Shown piece by piece: positions 49,234-58,566 of a stretch of DNA of 64,000 nt. The translations under genes and the position numbers were made by a program. Within the stretch, counting starts at the first letter, position 1; each line of letters opens with the position of its first letter. Source of the DNA: Stieleria sedimenti. Lineage in GTDB: Bacteria; Planctomycetota; Planctomycetia; Pirellulales; Pirellulaceae. The stretch spans positions 57,148 to 121,147 of the forward strand of contig NZ_JANZKV010000039.1 in assembly GCF_025060895.1 (NCBI RefSeq), written 5' to 3'. The notes below the pieces were generated by a model, which made no database searches, was not told where the DNA came from, and worked only from the letters and a program-made list of their open reading frames with translations.

Positions 49234-52200
49234 TTACCACTGGATGATCTGCGTGACGGTGACGGTGTTTTTCGCCGGCAACGGGGCGCGTAATTCGCTA
49301 CGGCCGTCGACCGTAACGATCTGGCACTCGGCACCGTCGATGGACAGTTTGAGCGGCCCAACCCGGTACAGGTCGTCGCCGGTGGTCTCAATCGTGGCCG
49401 CCTGGGCGATCCGCCAGATCCATCCCCGTGACCGATCGTCGGCGGAACGCGTGATGGTCAGTTGTCGCTCGAATCCGCCGGGGCCGAGTGGTCGAATCGA
49501 ATCGGTCACTTGGGCGTCGTCGATGGAATACAGGAACGTCGGGTTGCCGCCTTCATCGAGTCGGTAGCCGCCGAACCGATAGCCGAGTTCGCGACCCGAT
49601 TCATCGGGCCAGGTCATGTCGATCGAATCACCGCGTGCCAACGGTGTCCAGGGTTCGAGTGGATTGATCGAGTCGCCGGCCGGGGTGGTGCGGCCCTGTC
49701 CGCGTCCGGTCCAGTGCCGAGCCGCATCGATGAACTCGTGCTTCCAAACCGAATTCAATCCCATGCGTTCGGCGTCCCAGATCAAGTTGACTTCGCCGGG
49801 AAAACCGACGGCGATGCCGCGACCGGACACGCCTTCGAAAAAATTGCGATAAATCCGCGGGCGTTCACTGGCCGCCAACAGGATCGCGCCGACCCTCAGT
49901 CCGGTCGGTTCTTTGGCGGATGTCCCGGCGGCCAAATAGGACCACATTGCGGCGACTTGTTTGTCCGGATCACCGTCGTACAGACTGGTGAACGAACTCT
50001 TGCCTTCGGGAAAACTGTTGGGCATCCGCGTGCCCGGCCGGTACTTCGTCGGGTCTTGCAGGTAGCGGTTGAACCAATCGGCTCGCAGGCGTTTGGGCAT
50101 CGCCAACAGATCGATCACACCGATCCCGCCGCCTTTGACGTCGTTGTAAGCGTGGCACTTGATGCAGGAAAGTCCGGTGGCTCCGACGAGTTTCCGTCCG
50201 TTGTTGATCTTGGCATGGCCCGCCGACTCAGACGGCGCGAGGTCGGTGTCGCCGGAGTCCTGTCGATCCAATCGCACCAGACTCTGGTGCAGCAGATCCA
50301 AGTTGCCTGCGCCGAAGCCTGGCATGCGGGTCAGCATGTAGGAGCGTTCGTTGGCTCCGGCGGCAAACAGATCGGTCAGGTAGTCCGACGTCAACTTGTC
50401 GCCGACTCCATCGAGCGGCGGCGGCAAGCGACTCTCCCAGCCCATTTCGGCCGTCGTGGTTTGGAACGACGCATCGCGTGCGACTTCGGGACCACCGAAC
50501 TCACCGCGTTGATGACAGGCGTAACAGTTCAGCCCGGCCATCGTCAAATGCACGAGGTCGGCGTCGGTGATCGAATAGGCCGCTGATTGAACCTTCTTTC
50601 GCAGCCCGATCGCGTGCTGGATCGCCAGCCGTTGCCGCGGTGACAGGTGGAAATCGACCGCGGGTCTGGAGACCGAGTTGGCGAGGCATCCACGGTCCGT
50701 TCGAACGTCGGCCAGTTTTGGGGCTCGGCTGGCAGCGGGACGTGTCGATTGAAATTCATGGCACGAGGCGCATCCGACCGACTGGAACAGTTGTCGGCCC
50801 GTTTCGACGGAGTTCGGATCCGGGCGGAACGCGCTGGCCAACAACGGACCGGAGTCTTCTTTGCCGTCGGTGATGACTTCGCGAAGTGGTACGCGGCCGA
50901 GCAAGGGGTCCTCGACAAACGCTTCCAATCCGACGCCTCCGCTATTGTTGAACCATTCGATTCGCAGGGGATAGGTTCCCGCGGCCAGTTCAAAGGTGGC
51001 GCGTTTGGTCACGACCGGATGGATCCCATCGTTATCGAGTTGGTGGGGGCCGATGATCAGTCGCGAGCCGTCGTCGCTGGCGATCGAGAACTGGTACGGA
51101 CCGGCCGCGGCGATCCGAATCTGTGACTCGAACACCATCGCGGTGTGCAACGGATCGCCGTCGTGTTTGAGTTCCAGGTCCGAAACCAAATCTTCCGAGA
51201 CGGGAGTCAAGGCGTCAAAATCGGGCAGCCGTTCCCACTGGCCTTTGTAAATTCGGCGACGGAACTTGGCATCGTTTGCCCGCTCGGTGACCTTGCGGGT
51301 GAGATAGCTGGCGATCGCGAAGGCGTCGCCCATCGAGCCGACCAACGAAGGCATGCGGGCGCCTTTGCGGATGGCATGGGGCTGGGCGATCAGTTTGGCA
51401 AGTGAGTCGACGGTGTACTTCACATCGAGCTGACCGAGCGGAACGGTCGTGGCCATCGGCGTCTTGGTGCCGTCAAAGGCGGCGTGGCAGGCGACGCAGC
51501 CGACGCTGTGATAAAGCGTTTTGCCGCGTTTGACGGCGCTCGGTTTGGCGGGGCGATCGGTGAGATCCGAGGACGTGTCGGCCAACAACAGGTAACTTGC
51601 AATCGAGGATGCGGCGGAGTGACGTTGCTGGGCGTTGAGTCCCAACCAGGGATCGGGCATCGTCGTCCCGGTCTTCGTCTTGTGGGGATCGGCGGTCATG
51701 TCGACCAGGGCATCGGGACGCAGTCGCTGGCGCACGTCCGACAATACGGGGCCTTTCTTGATCGGCAACACCCCTTCGGCACCTTCGTGGCACGAGATGC
51801 AACCGAGCGTGCTGATCAACAGTTCGCCGCCGAGACCTTGGGGATCCTCGCGGCCGGCGAAGAACCGTTCGAAGCCGGGAACGATCGGCCGAGTCGCTTC
51901 ACGAGCCGCGTCGCGTGGGACCAACCAGATGTTGCGAAACCGGACCGGGTTGCCGTGGTCCTGCAACACGATCGGTCCGTCGTCGGGGCCTTCGCGGAAC
52001 TTTGCCGCGGTGGTGCTGTTGGGAACGGCGACATCGTTTTGCACGGTGATGCCGTTGAGCCGAACCGTCATTCGCGCGTCGGAGATTTTGGTTTTCCCCT
52101 GGTACCGCGCGGCGGTGAAATCGACGTCGTAGGTTTGCCATTGCATGGGCGGCAAACAGGCGTTGAAGTCGGGGGCCTTCACACCGTAAATGCCACCCGT

Positions 52201-52818
52201 TTCGTTCGCCGCGCCGGAGAGGCCAAACGAATCGAGAATCTGGGTCTCGTAGCGTCCCTGGTGGTACACGCCGCTGTTGCCGCGTGCCTGGCCGCTGGCC
52301 TCGGGCATCCAAGGCGTGCGGAATTCAAGGTGCAGTGTGTAGTCGCGAAACGTCTGTTTGGTTTCGGTGCCTTGTTGCAGCAGCCCCTCCTCGGACAGGA
52401 CTCCGCCGTTCCATTGGGCCAGCGATTCCTGGGATCCATCGAACAAGACGATGGCGTCCGGCGGTGGCGTGGCGCCGAGCGAAGGCGGTGTCCGCTCCAC
52501 GCGTTTTAGTTCCAAGGATTCGGCCAAGTCCGCGACCGTGTCTTCGTCGCCGTCCAAACGGCGTGGCGGGTTGCCCGCGCCGGTGATCCGATCGAGTGCG
52601 ACGTCGTAGACGATGATTTCGAACTCACCCTCGCCCACCGCAAGGACCTGCATGCTGCGGTTTTCGCCGGAATATTCACCCTGGACGGTGAAGTCGGGGT
52701 CGGTCCGGTGGTCCTGGGACGACGTGGGGTTCTGGGATCGGGCCGGCAAGATGCTGACGGCAAAAAGACAAACGAGTGTCACGCAGGAAGACGCAGGACG
52801 CGAAGACGCAAAACGCAT
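49234..52818 (-). CDS. Large secreted multi-domain protein: DUF1080 + cytochrome c modules + PA14
   Basis: This 1194-residue protein has a signal peptide (about 1-29). A DUF1080/3-keto-disaccharide-hydrolase-like jelly roll (about 120-305) is followed by haem motifs CISCH 340 and CVACH 441, a PA14-like beta domain (about 525-650, [16 protein letters not shown]), then CASCH 683, CYACH 765 and CIKCH 885. A long C-terminal beta region ends in TVTQIIQW. The mixture of carbohydrate-associated and electron-transfer modules is typical of planctomycetes but its function is unknown. The downstream gene is a propeller protein on the same strand; a DUF1559 gene lies upstream. Confidence 0.82.
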   Translation of the reverse strand: MRFASSRPASSCVTLVCLFAVSILPARSQNPTSSQDHRTDPDFTVQGEYSGENRSMQVLAVGEGEFEIIVYDVALDRITGAGNPPRRLDGDEDTVADLAESLELKRVERTPPSLGATPPPDAIVLFDGSQESLAQWNGGVLSEEGLLQQGTETKQTFRDYTLHLEFRTPWMPEASGQARGNSGVYHQGRYETQILDSFGLSGAANETGGIYGVKAPDFNACLPPMQWQTYDVDFTAARYQGKTKISDARMTVRLNGITVQNDVAVPNSTTAAKFREGPDDGPIVLQDHGNPVRFRNIWLVPRDAAREATRPIVPGFERFFAGREDPQGLGGELLISTLGCISCHEGAEGVLPIKKGPVLSDVRQRLRPDALVDMTADPHKTKTGTTMPDPWLGLNAQQRHSAASSIASYLLLADTSSDLTDRPAKPSAVKRGKTLYHSVGCVACHAAFDGTKTPMATTVPLGQLDVKYTVDSLAKLIAQPHAIRKGARMPSLVGSMGDAFAIASYLTRKVTERANDAKFRRRIYKGQWERLPDFDALTPVSEDLVSDLELKHDGDPLHTAMVFESQIRIAAAGPYQFSIASDDGSRLIIGPHQLDNDGIHPVVTKRATFELAAGTYPLRIEWFNNSGGVGLEAFVEDPLLGRVPLREVITDGKEDSGPLLASAFRPDPNSVETGRQLFQSVGCASCHEFQSTRPAASRAPKLADVRTDRGCLANSVSRPAVDFHLSPRQRLAIQHAIGLRKKVQSAAYSITDADLVHLTMAGLNCYACHQRGEFGGPEVARDASFQTTTAEMGWESRLPPPLDGVGDKLTSDYLTDLFAAGANERSYMLTRMPGFGAGNLDLLHQSLVRLDRQDSGDTDLAPSESAGHAKINNGRKLVGATGLSCIKCHAYNDVKGGGIGVIDLLAMPKRLRADWFNRYLQDPTKYRPGTRMPNSFPEGKSSFTSLYDGDPDKQVAAMWSYLAAGTSAKEPTGLRVGAILLAASERPRIYRNFFEGVSGRGIAVGFPGEVNLIWDAERMGLNSVWKHEFIDAARHWTGRGQGRTTPAGDSINPLEPWTPLARGDSIDMTWPDESGRELGYRFGGYRLDEGGNPTFLYSIDDAQVTDSIRPLGPGGFERQLTITRSADDRSRGWIWRIAQAATIETTGDDLYRVGPLKLSIDGAECQIVTVDGRSELRAPLPAKNTVTVTQIIQW

Positions 52819-52884
52819 GGACGGTCGACGGTGGGAAGATGATCGAAGGCGGGACTGGATTGCGTCACAGCATACACGAACCGA

Positions 52885-53904
52885 TCAATGATGGTACGGG
52901 ATGATCTCGCGGCCGTTGACCGACGCTTGAGCGCGATGAATCTCTAAATCCAAGTTGTAGTCCATCAGCGTGACGCGTCCGTCGGCGAATGCCACATTCC
53001 AACCGCTATGGTGCGTGGCACCGAAATCATGGCATTCCAAACAATTGGCCCGCGAGTCCATTTTGGGCGATCGTGCCGCATAGCGGACATACGAATGGGA
53101 GGAGATGGGGACATTGTGGTAGCCCGCGATCGGAGAGCGGTCACCGAACCCGTCTCCGGTCTCCAACTTGTTCAGGTCCATCGCCTTCTCGCCGACCAGG
53201 TAGGTGTTGCTCAGCCCGTCGAAGATGGTGTTGAACCGCGTCCGCTGGCCGAGCACCCAGATGCCGTCGTGGGTCAACTTGATCGCGGGTGCTTCACGGC
53301 TGTTGGGGGTGGCGCTGTGATCGATGACGGCCGAGCCGCCGTTCATCGCGTAATCGTTGCGCGCCCCGGCGTCGCCGTAACGAAGGCTGTACGGTTCGAG
53401 CAGCGGGTACGGCTCGGCATCGCGGCGCGAGGGGCAATGCAACGTTTCGACGGGAACCCGGACCAGCGACTGAATCCGATCCGACGGCGTCACGGCCATT
53501 GATCGAGCCAGCGGTTGGATCTTTGTCGCCAGCTGTGGTTCTTCCAGATAAAGCAACACCTGTGTGATCCACGTCCCCCCGCCCAGATTCGTTCGAAAAC
53601 GATTCTCCCGCTGGGTGATCAGAAAGCCGGGACGCTCACCCCCGTAGCCCGGTAACGATTTGAACGCCGATTCGTAATTGTGGCACGCCAAGGCCACTTG
53701 TTTCAGCCGATTCTGGCACTGCACCACGCGGGCGGCTTCGCGAGCCGCCTGGACGGCGGGCAACAGCAAGCCGACCAAGATCCCGATGATCGCGATCACC
53801 ACCAGCAGCTCGACCAGGGTAAAGGCGTGGCGGGACGCGGTGCTGCGTCTCGGGCAGGGCAGAAAATGTATGGGATCAGAAGCCGGCATCGCAACAAACC
53901 TCAC
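52885..53904 (-). CDS. DUF1559 protein with prepilin-type N-terminus
   Basis: This 339-residue protein has a type IV pilin-like leader, RHAFTLVELLVVIAIIGILVG, with the cleavage-site residue before FTLVE (about residues 26-30) and a hydrophobic helix through about 50. It has the DUF1559 signature CQNRLKQVALACHNYES and the C-terminal H-x9-DG block (HHSGWNVAFADGRV). Such proteins form very large families in planctomycetes and are thought to be pseudopilin-like. It is upstream of the 1194-residue gene (66-bp gap). Confidence 0.93.
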   Translation of the reverse strand: MRFVAMPASDPIHFLPCPRRSTASRHAFTLVELLVVIAIIGILVGLLLPAVQAAREAARVVQCQNRLKQVALACHNYESAFKSLPGYGGERPGFLITQRENRFRTNLGGGTWITQVLLYLEEPQLATKIQPLARSMAVTPSDRIQSLVRVPVETLHCPSRRDAEPYPLLEPYSLRYGDAGARNDYAMNGGSAVIDHSATPNSREAPAIKLTHDGIWVLGQRTRFNTIFDGLSNTYLVGEKAMDLNKLETGDGFGDRSPIAGYHNVPISSHSYVRYAARSPKMDSRANCLECHDFGATHHSGWNVAFADGRVTLMDYNLDLEIHRAQASVNGREIIPYHH

Positions 53905-54003
53905 CGAGTACGGCTGACGAGCGTCTCACGAAGAGGCCTTCGTTATAGGCGATCGGTCCGCCGCTTGGCAAAACCTTTTTGAGGTTTGGCATGTTTCCGG
54001 CGT

Positions 54004-54498
54004 TCAGGTTCGGATCCAAAACGACAGGGTGTCGGCCAGTTGTTCACCGTCGAGGTACTCGTGCGCGAGCAATTCGTCGGAGACCGCGGCGATCGCCGCC
54101 CAGCACAGATCGTCGCTCAGGTGGTGGTGCAACCACACCAGGATCGTTTCCAAAAGTTTCGTGCGCCGACTCGGGTCCCGGATCAATGATTCGCTACGTT
54201 GCCAAGCCCATGCCCAATCGTGTTGCCAAGGACCGAAGGTGGCGGGGTGACGTTTTTCACCGCGATAGATCATCTCGGCGACCGGACCGGCGAGAATGGT
54301 CAGCACTTCACGTTGAACTTGCCAGTCGCTGTCCGCGTCGACACGTCCCCAATTGACGTGGCAGTCACCGAACCGTTCCGGCAGCCAATCGTCGGCTTCA
54401 CCGTCTAGCCCGACCGATTCGATTTCCCCGCCCAGGACATAGCCCACGACCGCATGGCCCGCTTCGTGGTAGGCGGTCAACGTCTCGTCGTCGTGCAT
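54004..54498 (-). CDS. Stand-alone FtsH-type (M41-like) zinc peptidase domain
   Basis: This protein has 164 residues. ATG at 54498 gives MHDDETLTAYHEAGHAVVGY; the zinc motif HEAGH is at 11-15. ILAGPVAEMIYRGE (near 70) corresponds to the FtsH GGRxAEE segment, and an aspartate in PWQHDWAWAW (near 90) could be the third zinc ligand. No AAA+ domain or membrane helix is encoded, unlike FtsH. It may be a membrane-free or partner-dependent protease, or non-proteolytic. It is divergent from a cyclase gene across heptamer repeats. Confidence 0.8.
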   Translation of the reverse strand: MHDDETLTAYHEAGHAVVGYVLGGEIESVGLDGEADDWLPERFGDCHVNWGRVDADSDWQVQREVLTILAGPVAEMIYRGEKRHPATFGPWQHDWAWAWQRSESLIRDPSRRTKLLETILVWLHHHLSDDLCWAAIAAVSDELLAHEYLDGEQLADTLSFWIRT

Positions 54499-54546
54499 GG
54501 GAGGGATGGGCGATGGCGGGGAAATGGGGCAGGAAAATGCCGTTAC

Positions 54547-54680
54547 CTCAAATCTCAAATCTCAAATCAGCAACTTGGAACTTGGAACTTGGAACTTGGA
54601 ACTTGGAACTTGGAACTTGGAACTTGGAACTTGGAACTTGGAACTTGGAACTTGGAACTTGGAACTTGGAACTTGGAACT
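54547..54680. repeat. Heptanucleotide tandem repeats in a divergent promoter region
   Basis: Three copies of CTCAAAT (54547-54567) are followed by AACTTGG repeated 15 times plus four extra bases (54572-54680). The array is stop-free on the plus strand, so it extends the downstream cyclase ORF artificially with a 7-residue repeat. It fills most of the 202-bp gap between the M41-like start (54498) and the cyclase ATG (54701). Confidence 0.97.
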
Positions 54681-54700
54681 CAAACCGATACCTTACTCGC

Positions 54701-56494
54701 ATGGCTGATTTGATTGCACAGGGACCGCAGAATTATCATCGCTGGCGTCGGGAGATCCCCGATGCGGCGACGTGTAACGATTTGGTGATCGGTCGCAGCG
54801 ATGCGGATTGGAATGTGCCTTGGGATCCGATGATTTCGCGTGCCCATGTCCGACTGATTCCGCAGGCCGATGAGCGAATCGAGATCATGGCTGTCCCATC
54901 GGCCCGCAATCCGGTCTATCACCAGGGGCGTCACGCGGTTCGTTTTGTGTTGGTTCCCGGGGACCACTTTGTGATCGGCAAGACGACGTTCACTTTGGCG
55001 GCGGCGACGAGCAGCCGTTCGCCGGAGCGACTTCGGGATCCGGCCGGTGACGATGGAATGGACGTCACCGAAAACGTGTTCGACCACGTGGCGCTGCGTC
55101 GCAAGCACTTTCGCGATGTCAACGCACGGATCGATGTGCTGACGCGGCTACCGGACTTGATTGCCAGCAGCGACAGCGATCAAGAGTTGCTCGTCCGCGT
55201 GACGAGTGTCTTGCTGCAATCGACGCCGTCGGCCGAAGCCGTTTCGATTTTGTCCGCTGCGGAATTGAAGACCGATCCGGACGCCTCGATCGAAGTGTTG
55301 CACTATGACAACCGCAGCGCGACGCTGGGCGGTTCACCGATCAGCCGACGACTGGTCAAGCGTTCGATCGAAAAGCGGGAAAGCATCTTGAACGTTTGGG
55401 CCGGGGGAGATTCCCAGTACACCACCAGTGCCTTCACGGCGCGGGAAGACGTGGATTGGGCGTACTGCGTCCCGCTGAGAACCGAGGCCTGTCGCGGTTG
55501 GGTGATCTACATCACGGGGAAACTTCCCGACGCCGGCGTGACCGGCTCGGGGAAGCCGGTGGACGTTTCCGAGCAACTTCACGATGACGTCAAGTTTGCC
55601 GAACTGGTCGGAACCACGATGGCCAGTCTGCAACAGAGTCGACAGTTGCAGCGTCGGCAGGCGGCGATGCGTAACTTTTTTGCGCCGGTCGTGATGCGTG
55701 CGCTCGCCAGCGGCGACACCGCCAGGGTGCTGAAACCTCGCGAGGCCGACTTGACGGTCATGTTTTGTGATCTCCGCGGGTTTTCACGACGCAGCGAACA
55801 AGACTCGCAAAACCTATTGCAGTTGTTGTCCGACGTCAGCGACGCGCTGGGAGTGATGACCAAGCACATCCTCGGTTATGACGGCGTGATCGGAGACTTT
55901 CATGGGGATGCGGCGATGGGGTTTTGGGGATGGCCGCTGGCACAAGAGCAATCTGTTCTCCAAGCGGCCAGCGCCGCGTTGGCGATCCAAGCCGAATACC
56001 ATCATTCGGACCTGGGATTCCGTTGTGGGATCGGGTTGGCACACGGTCGCGCCGTCGCCGGCCAGATCGGTACCAAGGACCAGGTCAAGGTGACCGCGTT
56101 CGGGCCCGTCGTGAATCTTTCCAGTCGACTGGAATCGATGTCCAAGCGATTCGGGGCCGAGATCATCCTGGACGAAGCGACGCGGGCAGGGTTGTTGGCA
56201 TCGGGGCAACACCAATTCAAACTGCGCCGATTGGCCAAGGTCCGTCCCGCCGGGTTCGCGTCACCGGTGGAAATCTCGGAATTGATCGGAGAGGCGGCGA
56301 TCGCGACACACCAGGTCACCGATGCGTTGATCGCCGATTACGAAGCCGCGCTGGATCTGTTTTGCGCCAGTGATCTGGACGCGGCGTTGAAGCAATTTCG
56401 TTCCCTGCCGACCTGGGACGGACCGACACAGATGATGGTCAAACAGATTCTCTCGGGGGACAGCGACGGCGAGGTGATCGAGCTGCCGAAATGA
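54701..56494 (+). CDS. FHA - GAF - class III adenylate/guanylate cyclase
   Basis: This protein has 597 residues. ATG 54701 (MADLIAQGPQNY) follows the heptamer array. The order is: FHA-like domain (about 10-95, VIGRSDADWNVPWDPMISRAH), coiled segment, GAF-like domain (about 120-300), and a C-terminal cyclase domain with MFCDLRGFSRRSEQD (first metal Asp), VIGDFHGDAAMGFWG (second) and FGPVVNLSSRLESMSKRFG. No membrane segment is visible. It should make cAMP or cGMP in response to a phosphopeptide or small-ligand signal. The array upstream may affect expression. Confidence 0.88.
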   Translation: MADLIAQGPQNYHRWRREIPDAATCNDLVIGRSDADWNVPWDPMISRAHVRLIPQADERIEIMAVPSARNPVYHQGRHAVRFVLVPGDHFVIGKTTFTLAAATSSRSPERLRDPAGDDGMDVTENVFDHVALRRKHFRDVNARIDVLTRLPDLIASSDSDQELLVRVTSVLLQSTPSAEAVSILSAAELKTDPDASIEVLHYDNRSATLGGSPISRRLVKRSIEKRESILNVWAGGDSQYTTSAFTAREDVDWAYCVPLRTEACRGWVIYITGKLPDAGVTGSGKPVDVSEQLHDDVKFAELVGTTMASLQQSRQLQRRQAAMRNFFAPVVMRALASGDTARVLKPREADLTVMFCDLRGFSRRSEQDSQNLLQLLSDVSDALGVMTKHILGYDGVIGDFHGDAAMGFWGWPLAQEQSVLQAASAALAIQAEYHHSDLGFRCGIGLAHGRAVAGQIGTKDQVKVTAFGPVVNLSSRLESMSKRFGAEIILDEATRAGLLASGQHQFKLRRLAKVRPAGFASPVEISELIGEAAIATHQVTDALIADYEAALDLFCASDLDAALKQFRSLPTWDGPTQMMVKQILSGDSDGEVIELPK

Positions 56495-56623
56495 TCGCGT
56501 GATCATCCGCCAGATCGCGAATCCATTCAGTCGGGTGGTCGTCAGCGCATTCTGTTGTCAAGTTACGCGGCGAGGCGTGCCGACAATCACGCCGGATTTT
56601 TATCACTTTGCCACCGCCGCGAA

Positions 56624-57697
56624 ATGACTGCCTACGAATTGATTGACGATCTGTTTGCCTACAACCGCTGGGCCAACGCGAAAATCGCCACGCTCTGCGA
56701 GGGGCTGCGTGATGCACAACTCGACGCAAAACGCGAAATCGGTTTTGGCACGCTACGCGGCACCCTGTTTCACCTGTTGACGGCCGAGCGAGTCTGGATG
56801 GAGCGCTGGACGGGAGCCCCGTGGCGGCCGTTTCCGACCGACCCCGACGGCATGTCGTTGGACGAGTTTTCCGCCGGATTGGCGGAGGTTGCCGCACAGC
56901 GGCGGTCGCTGATCGAAATTCATCGCGCCACGCGCTGGCGTGAACCGATCACGTATCAGGACAGTAAGAAGACCGAGTTCACGCACTCGCTTTTTGATCT
57001 GCTGCTTCACGTCGCCAACCATGGCGTTCACCATCGCGCCCAAGCCCTGTACTTCTTGAAACAATTCGATCGCACGGTTCCCGCCGGTCTGGATTACATC
57101 TTTTATCGTTTGGCGGCCACGACGGTTGAGCAGTCGCCCGAATCCGTCCAGCAGTTGCAAGCGTTCGGGTTGGAGGTGGCGACGATTCAGACGCCGGATC
57201 CCCGTTACGATGCCGCCTTGATCGAACGGCTGTTCCAGTACCAGGACTGGGCGAACACCGAAATCCTGTCCTTCTGTGACACCGTCGAAGTCGCCGCGCT
57301 TGATCGCGATTTTCAGATGGGATGCGGGTCGATTCGGAAGTCGTTGCTGCACCTGATGAATGCCGATCGTTGGTGGCTGGAGAACTGGAACGGCCGCCGG
57401 CAAGCGTTTCCCCAATCCGCACCTGACACACCATTGGTGGCGATCCGAAAGGCCTGGGCAAAAGTCGCCAAGCAGCGCAACGAGTTCCTGGCCGGCGTCG
57501 ATTCGACCGTCGCGATGGACGTCGTCACGATCGAACCCGACGGACCTCCGACGGGATTTCGCGTTGGCGAATCGGCACTGCACCTGGCGCTGCACGGAAC
57601 ACACCACCGAGCCCAAGTGATCAACATGTTACGACGCTCCGGGGGACGCATCCGAAATCTTGACATGCTGTATTGGCCTGGGCTCTCGTCACGCTGA
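56624..57697 (+). CDS. Protein with two tandem DinB-family domains
   Basis: This protein has 357 residues. ATG 56624 (MTAYELIDDLF) starts the first domain (about 1-155); the second begins near residue 205 with YDAALIERLFQYQDWAN. Each half has the expected histidines: FHLLTAERVW and HVANHGVHHRAQALYF in the first, LHLMNADRWW and LALHGTHHRAQVINM in the second. DinB folds often bind a divalent metal. Here the fused pair would mimic the usual dimer. The function is unknown. It is 129 bp downstream of the cyclase gene. Confidence 0.87.
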   Translation: MTAYELIDDLFAYNRWANAKIATLCEGLRDAQLDAKREIGFGTLRGTLFHLLTAERVWMERWTGAPWRPFPTDPDGMSLDEFSAGLAEVAAQRRSLIEIHRATRWREPITYQDSKKTEFTHSLFDLLLHVANHGVHHRAQALYFLKQFDRTVPAGLDYIFYRLAATTVEQSPESVQQLQAFGLEVATIQTPDPRYDAALIERLFQYQDWANTEILSFCDTVEVAALDRDFQMGCGSIRKSLLHLMNADRWWLENWNGRRQAFPQSAPDTPLVAIRKAWAKVAKQRNEFLAGVDSTVAMDVVTIEPDGPPTGFRVGESALHLALHGTHHRAQVINMLRRSGGRIRNLDMLYWPGLSSR

Positions 57698-57701
57698 CGC
57701 G

Positions 57702-58529
57702 TCAACGACTGGACTGCTGCCACAGCCAATCGATCGCCCGGCCGATTTCGTTTTCGTGTTCGTCCGTTGCAATCCCGTCGTGGTCTAAGCCCTCCATGAC
57801 CACCAACCGTTTCGGTCCCGGCAACGCGTCAAACACTTCCATTTGCAAGGACGGTGGAACCAATTGATCCCGCTCGGATTGCAGCATCACCGTCGGGACA
57901 TGGGCCAGCGGCGCCGTCAGCGAAAGATTCATCTCCGCCGGAACGCTCTCGGCGATCGCGTCGGTCAGATGCCCCAACGGATAACGTCGCGCGACGCGTT
58001 TGACGGTTTGGATCAGCGGTGGCGGATTGCGCAGAATCAACCCCTCGATCTGCACGTTTGTTTGTGAGGCCACATAGGTTGCCGTCGCACAACCGAGCGA
58101 ATTGCCGATCAACCAAATCCGTGGACGTCGGGCCGGCAAACCGCAAGTGACCAGGGACCAAAATCGCGACGCGCGGCGGGCGATATTGGCCAGCGTGGGG
58201 CGACCGCTGGTGGCGCCATAACCGGGCGCGTTCCAGGTGCAAATCTTGACCGTCGATTCGGGAAGGAATCGGCACGGCCAATCCGACGCGCGCTCGGCAC
58301 GGCCCGCCGTCCCGGGAAATTTCAGGATCATCAAGTCCAGCGGTTGATGATCGGGCGACAACTCGGCGGTCGTTCCATCGCCCCGCGAACGGCGATACTC
58401 AACAAAATACTCGTCGGTGACACGATCGACGGTCACCAGCACCCGTTCCTTGGGCGCATAGACCAACTCGTTTCGCGACGGACGCAAAACGAAACGATCC
58501 AGCAGATGGCGACGGAACGAACGAATCAT
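57702..58529 (-). CDS. Alpha/beta hydrolase
   Basis: This protein has 275 residues. ATG 58529 (MIRSFRRHLLDR) was chosen over the Arg/Pro-rich extension to 58724, which overlaps the sulfatase gene. Nucleophile motif LIGNSLGCATATYV (near 145, serine in GNSLG), an ester-hydrolase-like PTVMLQSERDQLVP acid region (near 220) and GLDHDG histidine (near 250) form the triad. The substrate is unknown. It is 37 bp downstream of the sulfatase gene on the same strand and may be co-transcribed. Confidence 0.85.
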   Translation of the reverse strand: MIRSFRRHLLDRFVLRPSRNELVYAPKERVLVTVDRVTDEYFVEYRRSRGDGTTAELSPDHQPLDLMILKFPGTAGRAERASDWPCRFLPESTVKICTWNAPGYGATSGRPTLANIARRASRFWSLVTCGLPARRPRIWLIGNSLGCATATYVASQTNVQIEGLILRNPPPLIQTVKRVARRYPLGHLTDAIAESVPAEMNLSLTAPLAHVPTVMLQSERDQLVPPSLQMEVFDALPGPKRLVVMEGLDHDGIATDEHENEIGRAIDWLWQQSSR

Positions 58530-58566
58530 GCCAGCATCTTGGTCGTCGCGTCGGCCGTTGTCTAGC

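Noticed and set aside
54497..54700. N-terminal heptad-repeat extension of the cyclase
   Set aside because: The 7-residue repeat is a translation of the heptamer DNA, stop-free by chance; the FHA domain starts after ATG 54701.
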